Shown here piece by piece: positions 36,665-50,600 of a stretch of 64,000 nt of DNA. The translations under genes and the position numbers were made by a program. Below the pieces are notes generated by a model. The model made no database searches. It was not told the origin of the DNA and worked only from the letters and a program-made list of their open reading frames with translations. The DNA comes from Nyssa sinensis (taxonomy: Eukaryota > Streptophyta > Magnoliopsida > Cornales > Nyssaceae), in the NCBI GenBank assembly GCA_008638375.1, contig CM018031.1, positions 6,534,062 through 6,598,061 of the forward strand, in the 5' to 3' direction. How positions within the stretch are numbered: position 1 is the stretch's first letter; every line of letters starts with the position of its first letter.

Positions 36665-38525
36665 AGGTATTGGAATAAGAAATTGTTGTGTAAAGGCCTG
36701 GATGTGGTTGCCCTGAACTACCATTTTTTGTGTGGTGTTAATGGAAGTTTTTTTCAATAGTGACTCCATTACCTTGAAATCTTTTTCTGTCTGAAGTCTT
36801 AGGTAACTCAGGCAGATCAAGATGCTTGGGAATACAAACTTTCTTTACTAAACATTTTCCCATAGCTTTCGAATTTGGGAATTTATACTTCCTCACTAAC
36901 CCTTGGGTCATATGTTCCTTCCTGTTTAGACATTTTCTGTCAAGATTTCAATTTTATTTTGAACAATCATATTGGAATGGCTCTTTTCTATTTTCTGTAA
37001 TGCTAATACTTAAAATGAGATTCAAGTACTGAGCCTTTCGTAGAGGTGATAACTCATGATTTCTCTCTTCAATGAGAAGTCTGTACTGTTTATTGGAGCA
37101 TGGGAGCATGTAATGGGGAAAAACTCTGTTGGAAATCAGACATTGGTTCAGCATCAGAAGTTGGAGTTGCAACCTTGAGCTTGAGGTGATCGAATCTTTT
37201 TCACAATTAGGTTCTGTTAGTTTCATCAGTAGAATAAGAAATTTATAGAAAGCATGTCCTCTTTTTCCTCCTCTTGGCTCTTATTTCCATCGATAGAGAT
37301 GTGTCCTCTCTTTTAGAGTCTTTTATTTCTTGGATTTTCGGACAGTTACTAGGAATAGTTTTTCAGCAGCTCATGAATTATGCTAATGGACTTTCAGGCT
37401 TAACTTTTCAAGCTCTTTTGATCCAACCTTTCTTTATAGCGCTGTTTCGGACTTACAGATACAGTCCAGGATGACTCTTCTTTCTTGGTTTAGCGTCGGA
37501 ATAAAAATGAAAAATAGTCATTGGTATCGGACAAGGCTGTGTGTCAATGTGATTGTAATATTGATAAAGCATACAGTTGAAGAATGTGCATTTCATTTGA
37601 AGTGAAGTATTCTATATATTGTGAAGAAATGTGGAATTTTCGATTTGTAATCTCACAGTCACAATACTTTTGAGAATGCCAATAGGACATTTGTGTTTGA
37701 AAATTTATATAGAAGTGTTTCCGGTGAATTTCCAATGTGAGTGAACAACAAAGGCTTGGATTTTGTTTTTATGTTAGCCAAATTCATTGCTTTCGACTTG
37801 GGAAATTACAACAGAAAAATCTTCATTACTATTTCCCCATGAGACAAACGGAGCTTTAAAATACTATGCAGCAAAAGAAGCATCATCTGCACTAATTTGA
37901 ATAAGGGTGCTTGATTGAAAGTAACAACTATGAACTTGCATTATGTGAGTGAACAGTAAGGTTCCAGAAGTCCCATAACAAAAATATAAGAGAAAAATAA
38001 ATTTTAAAAAATTTGACAGTTCTATATCTGCACCACTTCAGTACTTCAAATGAATTATTTTAAACTTTTGACACTGTTTTTCTTTTCAGCCTCAAAGCTA
38101 ACACTATTTTATGATGCTTATATGAATATTATAACAATGAATTGCTTGAATTAAACTGAACAACACAATCTTGAAGTTTGTGAAAAGCAGTGAAACTGTG
38201 AAGGATTCTTTGGAAGCTCTTATTTCTTGAAATCTAAATTAACACTTTATCATTCAATCAAACTAAACATTTCAAAATCTTTTTCAATATTCATTGGCAC
38301 AAACAAGTTACACCAAAAAAACAGGAATAAATAAAAATAATATATCCATTTACACATCTGACCACCATGCCTAGTGCTGTATAGAATGAAGACCAAGATT
38401 ACTACAAACTCTCTCAGCCCCCAGAAATATCTTTATGTTAAATTCATAAGTACATTGAGTTCTGTAACAATGCATCTCCTCTACATTTCCTTCTCAAATT
38501 TCTGATACAATATTGCATGTCCTTT
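36665..38525. other. Intergenic region between NPF copy C and the UNC-13 gene
   Basis: No supported gene. Up to about 37410 it is homologous to the 3' flank of copy B (30600-30950), for example AAAGCATGTCCTCTTTTTCC occurs in both. The two neighbouring genes converge here. Confidence 0.5.
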
Positions 38526-38529
38526 ATAT

Positions 38530-38535
38530 TTTATT
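38530..38535 (-). terminator. Possible poly(A) signal of the UNC-13 homolog
   Basis: AATAAA on the minus strand, about 70 bp beyond the stop codon. Confidence 0.4.
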
Positions 38536-38603
38536 TACACAGTTTGAACCCAATACCAAATTTCCTCTAAAATTTCATCCCTGCCCATATGAAATCATCT
38601 CCC

Positions 38604-41600
38604 TCACCTCCTCTTTGCTAGTTGGAATGTCTTCTTCAAGAACTGATTTGCTGTTCCATCATTTCTATGGCACAATACCCTTAATATTGTATTGGGATCT
38701 GCTCTATTCCATCTTCCAGTTGTTGGAGGCATAGGAAGCTTTTGCCCTGCACCCACAAGGCCAATCCCACTAGCTTCACAAGCTACAATGCTGAAATCTT
38801 CCACTAATTGTTCAGTAGACTGCCCCATCAACGCCACCACTCCTCCAACCGTCTCAGCCTCTCTCTCCACCACATCCTCAGCTATCAAACCTTCTCCACA
38901 AGTGGCAAACACCCGCTTCAAACTCTCAAAGTCCTCCTCAATCATATCATGATCCGACCTACAAAAAATTCGAGTGTTTCCCCCTGCTAGCAAAACCATG
39001 AGGAAGGCCTCGAAAGAGGCCTTCATGACTTCTTTTATTGCTAGTGGTTGAACTCGGTCAGTGACAATGGCACCAAGAAGAGTTAGATTTTGCTTAAGTA
39101 TCCGCAAAGCTGGTCTAATTCGTGCAGTGTCTACATCACAAACAAAAAGACTATCATAGAATACAGAGCTGGAGTCCAAGAAGATGAGCCGGTAGGCTGC
39201 AACTTCTGAAACATGTTGGGAGGCTACTTGAATGGCTGAGCGGACATGATCAAAGTATGAGGATGAACTGCCAAGCTGCTGCGAGGGAATGACTCGGGGG
39301 GATAGGGAGAGAGTTTTGTCAAGTGTGTGGAGCTGGGAAAGAAGAAAATGCAGGGTGTTGAGGCGAATGTAGAGGCGCTGTGTGCCGCGGCTTGTTGAAG
39401 GGCGCGGGTGATGGTGATGCTGTTGGTCTTCATTTGATACAGTTTGGTTTGTGCCATCCATGACAACGCTGCAGGGGGTAGCTTTTTTCCATAGCTTGAT
39501 GAACTTTGAGTCTCGGCTGCATCTTGTTAGAGGAGGAAGTGTAGGGATATAGCTCTGTTTTGATCCTGAAAAGAATGCAAAACAATTTAGAAACAAACAG
39601 TTAAGAGATGATGATGAATTGATATGAACACAAGTTCACAAGACTTCAATTGTTACACAGATTTCTGGCCAAAGAAGAAAATGTAATGCAACATTAAATG
39701 TGCATGCTAATGATGAAGGGCGAAGTCAGGATTTTTTTTTTTTTTTTTTGGGGGGGGTGGTGTTTAAAAAAAATTCGGAAAAAATTCTCATAGGAAATTT
39801 TTGAGTTGGGCGAAAATTTTAGAGTAGATAGAATTTTTGGGATGAGAGAATTAAGATAAAAATTTTGGATTGGGTTAAAATTTTAGAATAAAAAATTAAA
39901 AATGTGGAGTAAAGATTGGATTTGTTCAAAATTTTAGAATGGACCGAATTAAAAAAAATTCAAAATTTTACATGTATATAATTTTTTTGTCAGATTTTGA
40001 GGAAGTGACAACCCACCTTAACTTACGCCTAACTCGGTTCTTGCTAATGATATGAATTTTTTTGTTTTATTGAATAATTTCTCCTCCACTTCATGAATGG
40101 AATGAAGATCTCATTAAATCATCGGAAAATGCTACACATTCTCCATTTGTATTCCCATTTCTATTGATCCCCAATACGAGGTGTCATTTAAGTGGTACTT
40201 TTGACCCCATATAATGTGATTTGAAATTAATTGGTAAACGAAAATAAATTGTCTCTAATTTGTGATGAAAAATGTTCTGATTAAGCAAAAAAGTACAATT
40301 ACCCATGATTTATGAGACATTGAAGTGAATCGAGAAGTATAAAAAATCCTAAACATAAAGAAGAGTAATAAGTAAACAAACAGTAACGCTCATTGTCCTA
40401 AATTTTGATATCATATTTTGTATCTCTGACAACATTCGATTATTGGTGATACTTAAAAAAAAGGTTAAAAAAAAAAAGTCTCACTGTGAACCTTTTTGTC
40501 ACGTCCCGCGAAGATGGACAAAGGCTACGCCACGCAGACGCCACACAGATGCCACACAAGCGCTTACTGGATGATCACTCTCGCCTGCATGGCCTGCTTA
40601 CTAGGATTCTCTAGAACATTCTGGGAGTGTGTAGAGATTCCTAAACTTGTATAGATTCTTGTAGACTTGTATAGAGTATTCTAGATACTTAGATATTTGT
40701 AGAGTTCTAGAATAGTCCTTTGAGAAACATTCTGGATACTCAATAGTAGCCATTAGATCAGATTAATCCTAGCCATTGATTGTAAGGCCAAGGGCCTATA
40801 TAAAGGGGTGGCACTTCATTTGTCCACCAACCAAGCAAGTGTATCTCTTACTTGAGCAATACAAGCTTTCTTCTCTCAAGCCTTCTTGTTCTCTAGCCAT
40901 TCTCTTCTAGCCTAAGTGTGCTAGCTAGGTAGGCTGACTTAGCACTGTAAGCCGAGTTGTGAGTAGCTAAGTGCCGCACGGGTACTTAAAATATTAAGTC
41001 CGTGACAGTTGGTATCAGAGCCTAGATTGCGAGCGTGTCGCAATAGAAGGAGCGAGGGACATTATGTCAACTTCAGAGGCAATTCAAGAGGAGGAGCCAA
41101 CCCAAGTCCAAGAGCGTGGTCGAGGTGTGCACCGGAACCCTGCCCAAGGGAAGCAACGGACCAAGTCCAAGGACGCTTCTAAGGACATGATGGCTAGCTT
41201 GGAGTCACGAGTGGCAAATGTGGAGGCCTCCGTGTCACTGTGGGATTCATGCTTGGAGGAAGCTGGGCAGTGTCTCGATGGCTTAGAGACGGAGTGTGGA
41301 GAGCTTAACCAAGCTATGAAGGGGTCCCTTAATGAGCTAGGAGGTTCCATCAGACGGGAGATCCGAGCCTTGCGAGACCAACTCATGGGTGAGTTCATCA
41401 ACTTTCGTGGGTATGTTGATGAGGAGCTTAACACTATCCGTGCTCATGTGGAAGAGGTACGTTCTGATTGGACACTATGCAAAAGGGCGGTCACTGCGGG
41501 CAACGTCGTCACTAGAGAGACTCCCAAGGTGGATATGCCCAAACCAAAGAGCTATGCTGGTTCAAGGAATGCTCGGGAGCTCGACAACTTCTTATGGGGC

Positions 41601-44600
41601 TTAGAGCAATATTTTGAGGCCGTTGGTATGACTAACGAGCCTACTAAGATACGTACGACTACCCTTTACCTAACCGATACTGCCATGTTGTGGTGGCGTA
41701 GGAGGCACAGTGACATTGAGAGGGGCACTTGCACCATGAATACTTGGGAGGACTTCAAGAGGGAGATCAAGCGGCAATTCTACCCGGAGAATGCCGAGGA
41801 GGAGGCACCAGGCAGACTACGCCGACTTAAGCAAACGGGTGCCATTCGGGACTATGTGAAGGAGTTCACCACCCTTGTGCTTGAGATCCCAGACTTGAGC
41901 GACAAGGACTCCCTATTCTTCTTCCTAGATGGCCTTCAGCCATGGGCCAAGACAGAGCTGAGGCGACGTGGAGTGCAAGACCTTGTGACAGCCATTGCGG
42001 AGGCCGAATCATTCATTGACTTTGCCGTCAAGAAAGACAACCCCCAATCCAAGAAGGGTAACTTTGGCAAAGGTGGGGGAGGCAAAGGAGGCGCGCCACA
42101 ACACGAGGGCCACAAAGAAGGTGGAGCACACAAACCACCTAGTGGCAAGGACAGGGGCAAAGGAAAGGAGGGCAAGGATCAGCCGGCTAAGCCTAAGGGC
42201 TCATGCTTCCTATGTGATGGCCCTCACTGGGTGAGGGATTGCCCCAAGAAGAAAACCTTTAATGCTATAACAGCTGAGTACGAGGAGCAACAGGAGCAAG
42301 AGGATGCTCATATGGGGTCCCTACAGATTCTCAATGCCATCAAGGCCAAGGCCACATCCTCTAAAGGCCAAGGCAAGGGACTCATGTTTGTGGAAACCAA
42401 GATTAATGGGGTGCCTACTCGTGCTTTGGTGGATACTGGGGCATCCCACAACTTTGTATCAGCAGAAGAGGCCAAGAGACTTGGTCTCAAGACTACCAAA
42501 GAAGGCGGTTCTATCAAGGCGGTTAATTCGGCAGCCAAACCTATCCATGGCATTGCACGGGACGTAAGTACTAGCATTGGTGAGTGGGTTGGATCAATTG
42601 ACTACTCGGTGATACCCATGGACGACTTCCAAGTAGTACTTGGTATGGAGTTTTTGGACAAGGTCAAGGCATTCCCGCTCCCCTTCGCCAACACAATGTG
42701 CATCATGGAAGGTGGTTCAGCATGTATGGTTCCTACGGAACGGGCGGCTAAGTTACAAGCCAAGTCACTATCTGCCATGCAATTCAAGAAGGGATTCAAG
42801 AAAGGTGAGACTAGCTACCTTGCTACTTTACGACCGGATGATGATGAGATAGTCTCTCCTCAACAAGAGCTGCCTAAGCCTATTCAAAGGGTGCTTGAAG
42901 AGTACAAAGATGTCATGCCCAAGGAACTGCCCAAGAAGCTACCACCTAGGAGGGAGGTGGATCATAAAATTGAGCTGGAGTTAGGGTCCAAACCCCCAGC
43001 CATGGTGCCCTATCGTATGGCACCACCTGAGTTGGAGGAGCTAAGGAGGCAACTTAAAGATTTGCTTGATGCTGGCTATATCCAACCTTTCAAAGCTCCC
43101 TATGACGCACCGGTACTCTTTCAAAAGAAGAAGGATGGGTCACTTCGCATGTGCATTGACTATCGGGCGCTAAACAAGGTGACAATCAAGAACAAGTACC
43201 CCATACCACTGATTGTCGATCTCTTCGATCAACTTGGCAAGGCACGGTATTTTACCAAGCTAGATTTGCGATCGGGGTACTATCAAGTACGGATAGCGGA
43301 AGGTGATGAGCCCAAGACTACTTGTGTCACAAGGTACGGTTCCTACGAGTTTCTAGTTATGCCCTTTGGTCTCACCAATGCATCGGCTACATTTTGTACT
43401 CTTATGAACAAGCTCTTTCATCCTTACCTTGATCGGTTCGTTGTAGTATACTTGGATGATATAGTGGTGTATAGCACTACCTTGGAAGACCATGTGCAGC
43501 ATTTACAGAAAGTCTTCCAAGTATTGAGGGAGAACGAGCTTTATGTCAAGTTGGAAAAGTGCTCATTTGCCCAAGAGGAAGTCCTATTCCTAGGGCATAA
43601 GATCAAGGGTGGAAGGCTTATGATGGAAGAAGCGAAGGTGAAGGCTATTCTAGAATGGGAGCCGCCTACGAAGGTGCCAGAGTTGCGGTCATTCTTGGGT
43701 CTCGTCAACTACTACCGCCGCTTCATTAGGGGCTACTCGGCACGAGCCGCTCCTTTGACAGATCTTCTAAAGAAGAATCGGGAATGGGCATGGACGGAGG
43801 CATGTCAACAAGCCTTAGAAGACCTTAAAAAGACAGTCACTGAAGAGCCTGTTCTTAGCCTACCAGACCATTCCAAGCCTTATGAGGTGCACACAGATGC
43901 GTCAGATTTTGCTATTGGGGGCGTACTCATACAAGAAGGTCACCCTCTAGCCTATGAGAGCCGAAAGCTCAATGACACCGAGCGCCGCTATACCGTTCAA
44001 GAGAAGGAGATGACGGCTGTCATACATTGTCTACGGATATGGAGGCACTACGTGCTAGGCTCTCAGTTCGTCATTATGACCGACAACGTTGCCACTAGTT
44101 ATTTCCAAACTCAAAAGAAGTTGAGTCCAAAGCAAGCTAGGTGGCAAGATTTTCTAGCAGAGTTTGACTACCGGTTTGTGTATAAGCCAGGAAAGGAAAA
44201 CGTGGTAGCCGATGCTCTAAGTCGTAAGGCTGAACTTGCTACCATTAGCAAGCCCCAATGTCTCCTACTAGATCATATAAAGACAGGTCTGCAACATGAT
44301 GCCTTAGCCAAGAGTTTGATGGGGTTAGTCAACGATGGCAAGACGAGGCGTTTTTGGCTCAAAGATGACTTGCTCTTCACCGTGGGGGACCGACTCTACG
44401 TGCCTAAGTGGGAAAGCCTACGGAAGGAGTTGATCAAGGAGTGTCACGACACCAAATGGGTGGGCCACCCAGGCATGAGGCGCACTCTAGCCCTGCTAGA
44501 GAATTCATATTATTGGCCTCGGATGCGTGATGATATAGAGGCCTATGTAAGGACTTCTCTTGTATGCCAACAAGACAAAGTGGAGCAGCAACACCCCGCC

Positions 44601-47600
44601 GGTTTACTAGAGCCATTACCTATCCCGGAAAGACCATGGGAAAGTGTTTCTATGGACTTCATCACAACATTACCTAAGTCAGAAAGATGTGGGTGCATTA
44701 TCGTGGTGGTTGACCGTTTTAGCAAGTATGCCACCTTCATCCCTGCCATGGCCGACTGCATAGCCGAGGAGACAGCTAGACTATTTCTAAGGCATGTCGT
44801 GAAACTTTGGGGAGTTCCACAAAACATTGTCAGTGATCGAGATCCTCGCTTCACGGGGAGATTTTGGACGGAGCTCTTCAAACTAATGGGATCGGACTTG
44901 AACTTCTCTACAAGCTTCCATCCCCAATCAGATGGCCAGACCAAGCGGATCAATGCTTTATTGGAGCTATATTTACGGCACTATGTTAGTGCCAATCAGC
45001 GGGATTGGGCCAAACTCTTTGATGTGGCACAGTTCTCCTATAACCTTCAACGGAGCGAGGCTACTAACCGCAGCCCATTCGAGATTGTTACCGGACGACA
45101 GCCAATGACTCCTAATGCCATCGCATCATCTTATGGAGGGAAAAGTCTGGCGGCCTATAAATTCGCTAAAACTTGGCAAGAGCAAGCTGACTTGGCACGG
45201 GCATACCTCGACAAGGCAGCAAAAAAGATGAAGAAATGGGCCGATACGAAGAGGAGAAAGAATGAATACAATGTGGGAGACTTGGTCCTAGTCAAGCTTC
45301 TACCCCAACAATTCAAGGTGTTCAGAAAGGTGCATAAGGGGCTAATAAGACGCTACAAGGGGCCATTTCCTATCCTACAACGGGTGGGCAAAGTTTCTTA
45401 CAAGGTGCAACTACCACCCAAGCTAAAGATCCACCCAGTCTTCCATGTTAGCTTCCTAAAGCCTTATCATGAAGACGAGGAAGACCCAAGTCGGGGAGAA
45501 TCGAAGAGGGCTCCAACAGCCGTGGTTACTTCCTTTGACAAGGAGGTTGACAGCATCCTTGCCAATCGAGTGATACGGAGGAGAGGTGTCCTGATTACGC
45601 CCAAAGAATAACGCGGTAGTTGTAGTGTAGCTTTGGGGTGTCGATTCCACAGGGAGACTAAATTAAAAGAATAATAAATAGAATTTCTGAAACTACAGAA
45701 AGTATTAAACGGTTAACGAGAAAATAAAAATATATAAAAATGATCTGTGAATGAAAATTAAGAATTAAACAAATTGACTAATGGAAGAAAATATTCAAAA
45801 TTAACGAACAGTGGAGTGTCGGGAATCCCTTGCACATATATGGTATTTCAATTATTTTTAATTCACAGATAACTCAATTGAGAAATTAAATTCTAAAAAT
45901 CTCAATCGGAAGATTTAAAGTTATGCATTAAAATTAGACTGAAAATAACCCTTTGAAAAATCATTCAACACTTTTAAATCTCTCAAATTAATATTCACAT
46001 TGAAAAAACCCAACGACGACAATATATCGAACGAGCAATATTGCAGCAAAGAATTGAATCAATATAAATATTTAATTGTTCCAAAAATAATCAAAACATT
46101 AATCCACTCAATAGAAAAAGTATGACTGAATCTATAAACGGACTAAAACCTTTAATTATTCGGACAATAAAATTCAACAATAAATTTAGAATGATCAACG
46201 AAGAATTTAACAAATTAAAACCATGTACAGGAATCAAAATAAATTAAAATAACCATCTATGGTGCAAGTTCATCCCTAACCCCACTTAAAAATTTAGTTA
46301 CCCATGTACAGGACGGATAACATAAACCTCGTGAAGAAACACTGAGTCATGTAGTCGCTGCGGCTTCTTCTCTGCGCCAGAATTTTCCTCCTGCGCCGCA
46401 CCTGCGGCTCACTCTCTTTCAGCCCCTGCGCCGCACACTCCTTTGTATTTCTCCTCCCCTCTTTTTTTTATATGTTTCTTCCTTTAAAACTGTTTAGTGC
46501 CTGCGCCCTAAAGCCCCTTGATTGAGTCAGCACCTGGGCCCCACTATTCTCGGATTCTGCCGCGCCTGGGCGCCCAAGGCCCAAGCCTTGCCAATCCTTT
46601 TATTTCCTTGTTTCTGCGCAGGGATTGGGCCCTACCTCAGCCACTTTTGACTTCAATTCATCCCATTTCTTTCCTTTTAAACTTGGTCAGCCGTCCAAGC
46701 CCCCCTTTTTAATTCTTTTTATTTCTTCTTTTCCAGCCGCATATGCACACAGCCACAATATCCAAGCCCATTTTTCTATTGGATAATGATGGAATCTCGA
46801 TTCGAGTTCTTCACGAAAGTTGTAGCCCCGGATGAGTAGATAATTTTAGGCTCAAAAACCACCTGATTTGGACTTCAGAAGCTCAAGTTATGACTCATTA
46901 AAGCTGGCTGGTCGGACAGGTTCGGACCAGCTTCTTAGGCCTGATTTTAAAACAATGTTTGGAGGCCTAAACGAACTTCGATTTTTGCAAACCAAACCTT
47001 TCTGAAAATCCCAAGATGTCCTCTAAATATTTCATGAAGATCACTTTCTCATTCTGAAACTCTAACGCCATCCAAATCTCGATTGAAACTTAATGGTCGA
47101 ATCTGCCAAAAAGTCAAAAATAGTTCCAAAAATATTAAGTGAAAAGCGCAATTGCAAACTATCTCTCGCCAACAAATATGCAATATTTGGGACTTAAAAT
47201 CTTATAAAATACCGTTCCAACCAATCTCAGTGTAAATAGAAATTAAATAAATAATATCAAATATATCTCAATATTCCTATTCACTTTCTAGCAATTTACT
47301 CCGATAATAGGGTATTTAGAGTGCACTTTTGCGCACTCATCATGTCCCCAACTACACAGAGTACTTGGTAAAGTGGAAAGATTTGCCGGATAGCGAAGCA
47401 AGCTGGGAGCACGAAGACACGTTATGGCAATTTGCCAAGCATATCCAACGATTCAAGGATGAAGGCGCGACGGGGACGTCGCGAACTTAGGTGGGGGAGG
47501 ATGTCACGTCTCGCGAAGATGGACAAAGGCTACGCCACGCAGACGCCACACAGATGCCACACAAGCGCTTACTGGATGATCACTCTCACCTGCATGGCCT

Positions 47601-50600
47601 GCTTACTAGGATTCTCTAGAACATTCTGGGAGTGTGTAGAGATTCCTAGACTTGTATAGATTCTTGTAGACTTGTATAGAGTATTCTAGATACTTAGATA
47701 TTTGTAGAGTTCTAGAATAGTCCTTTGAGGAACATTCTGGATACTCAATAGTAGCCATTAGATCAAATTAATCCTAACCATTGATTGTAAGGCCAAGGGC
47801 CTATATAAAGGGGTGGCACTTCATTTGTCCACCAACCAAGCAAGTGTATCTCTTACTTGAGCAATACAAGCTTTCTTCTCCCAAGCCTTCTTGTTCTCTA
47901 GCCATTCTCTTCTAGCCTAAGTGTGCTAGCTAGGTAGGCTGACTTAGAACTACAAGCCGAGTTGTGAGTAGCTAAGTGCCGCACGGGTGCTTAAAATATT
48001 AAGTCCGTGACATTTTGCTCAGATTTAAACATTGGCTTCTTAAAATACTCATATTTGAACATGATACTACATGGTGAAACCTTACCATTGATATATTATA
48101 AATATTTACCAATAATTTATTATCACATGATTTGATATTGAAGTTTTGGTACAAAAATTTGAGTTAGAATTACTCAGAAACAAGACTTTGAGAGATTGTT
48201 GTTACCGCATGATGCAACAAAGGTAGTGTAGTCTTTGATGAGATGCTCTAAGCCATCAGCAAGATCATGAACTAAATCCTCTGAAATGCCTATCTGAATT
48301 TCAAAAAATTCGTCCACAGCTTCCTTAGCATCTTTCATTAGCTCTACAGCTGATTGTGCATATGGCTCAGTTTTGGACTTTGGGTTCCACGTCTGCAACA
48401 CAAAGTTACAAAACCAATTATTTCTCTCATAGTAATTTACACGAGTCACAAAAGTAGAATTTTTGTGGTGTGATTGAAACATGTAAATCAATAAGTGCAT
48501 GATACAAGTGTTAGGTACGTAATTTACATACATCAATCATGTTGTTTAAAATCGGCTTTTGTGAATGACTTTAAGATTTCTCATTGACATAGATCCTAAG
48601 TATGCTCTCTTACAAACCAAAAAGCTTTGAAAAATATTTAAGAGAAGTGGGTCCGTTATAAAAAAAATAAAAAATTTGTCTCCTTCAAGTTAGAGGACAT
48701 GAACACATGGCATAGACTGATTAGTTTGGTCCATGCACATGATGAGCAAAAAAAACTTGGCAAAAGCATTATGCCAAATTCACAAGAGCAATAGATAAAC
48801 TTACTTCAGTTTCTTTTGCTCTTTGAAGACACTCTTTCCCTGTCTTCAACCTCTCTTGAATCCACTCTTTCAAGAGTTTACATATGATTGAATCAACTTC
48901 ATATGGAACCATCTCCCTCACTATTGTTTTGCCTCCATCTTCACATTCGACAGAGTCTTCGACCACCATTTGAACCAAAATCTTTTCTAGCTGTGCAGCT
49001 TTCTGCAATATTGGGACTGTCTCCCTGGAAAGTGAGGACACCCCAACTAAGTATTGCTTCAACAATGTTCCATAGCAATTATGTAATGTCACGGCTGCAA
49101 CCCCTGCTGCAATTGGGTGCCATTTCTTGAGCACTGGACTAAAGATTTCCTTCTCTTTCATGGCCAATTCTTTGGTTTCTTCAGCTAACTTTAGCAGGGC
49201 TTCTGTCACCTCTTGTACTTCAACAATCATGCTATTAACATTTCCATTCTCTAGCACCTTTGGTTTGGAACAATAAAACAAGGAAAATAGAATAATACAT
49301 GCTTCACATAAATAAAACAGGATGCCAACTTGAAAAGCAAAATGGATTCACGTCAATATCTAAGTGTGATAAGACAGTCTCTCATAAATTTTATTCTTTG
49401 TCCAAATTTAAGAGTCTATTATTCTCTTTTTTTCATGTCTCAAAATAAAAGTTGTGTTTGAAAAATTAATACATAAATTATTATAAAATTTTAAAATTAC
49501 TCTCCTTACCAATTTGATGTGTTGTAAAAGTTAGTATGAAAATAAGGTTAATATTGTAAAATTACACTATCAACTCAAGGATAAAAGTATTAAATATATG
49601 TCCTCTTAAAAAGTTGATTTTTAAAAAAATGATTCTTAATATAAGATGAAGAGAGTATTACTTTTTTAAAATCATAAGAAATATTTTTTTACTGTAAATA
49701 TAAAAAAAAAAAAATGATAAATTTTGTGAGAAAAAAAAATCCAGTGTTAAGATAGTACTAAAAAATTATATGCTCGTATATACTAAAATCAGATAAGTAA
49801 TATATATTTCATAATAAAATAAGAACATTATATTATTTCTACATGTCAGTTTTTGATATATATGAGTATGAAGTTTATTACTAGCTACCTTACTATAATT
49901 TTTTTTCGACATTATGAATAATCAAACTACGTAAGATAATAACAAGGTGTGACTCGTATCTTTCAAATTTGTGAAGAGCAATCAAACTATATTTTGTTGT
50001 CTATCTACTCACATGAGTAAAACTTGTTTATAAGATCATGATGATGAGTTTTACTTTTATGTAAGTGTATGAATACTATATGGACCAAAATAATGAAAAT
50101 ATAAACAATGAATCATTAATCTTTCTCCTAATATACGAACCTTTGCAAATGCATTCCTCAGTGATGACCGTATATACTGATCCACCCTATTCCCCGTTGA
50201 GTCAGCAGCCACTTCCCCTTTCTCTTGTCCCTCAACTGCTATGCCTGTAACATCTTCTTCCAATATCTTGGTGGCGGCGAAAAGCAAAGGAAGAAGATTT
50301 TCCATCAGGCCAACTGTTACCCCATTAAAGTTTCCATGATAATCAAGCAATCTCTTCTCTGTCCATCGTTTAATTGCAGTCAATACAGATGACAACATCT
50401 TGACATATATAGGTTCTCTGTCAGCTCTCTTTGCATCATTTGCTACTTCGGCCAACATAGCGAGCGTTGCAACAATGAGATTTTCCTCCACTTTCCCAGT
50501 CACGACATATTGCTCAAACAGCACCCATGTTAAACACAAATTGTGGATCGATCTATTGATTCCCAATGTAGACCATGTCTTCTTCATCAGCTCAACAAGC

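Larger units (their letters stand above)
40497..48012 (+). mobile_element. Full-length Ty3/Gypsy chromovirus, antisense in a UNC-13 intron
   Basis: Two 511-bp LTRs (40497-41007 and 47502-48012) start TGTCACG and end CGTGACA and differ at about 11 positions by eye, nearly all transitions. The order gag, protease, reverse transcriptase, RNase H, integrase, chromodomain defines a chromovirus-type Gypsy. The insertion target is TTTT on both sides (40493-40496 and 48013-48016), with a fifth base not matching. It lies in intron 4 of the UNC-13 gene in the opposite orientation. A 1751-bp solo LTR is inserted near the 3' end of its polyprotein. The chromovirus clade is uncertain; the gag region looks Galadriel-like. 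Confidence 0.95.

Noticed and set aside
41084..45650. Many shorter frames within the Gypsy element
   Set aside because: They are out of frame with the 1515-codon gag-pol and lack their own domains.
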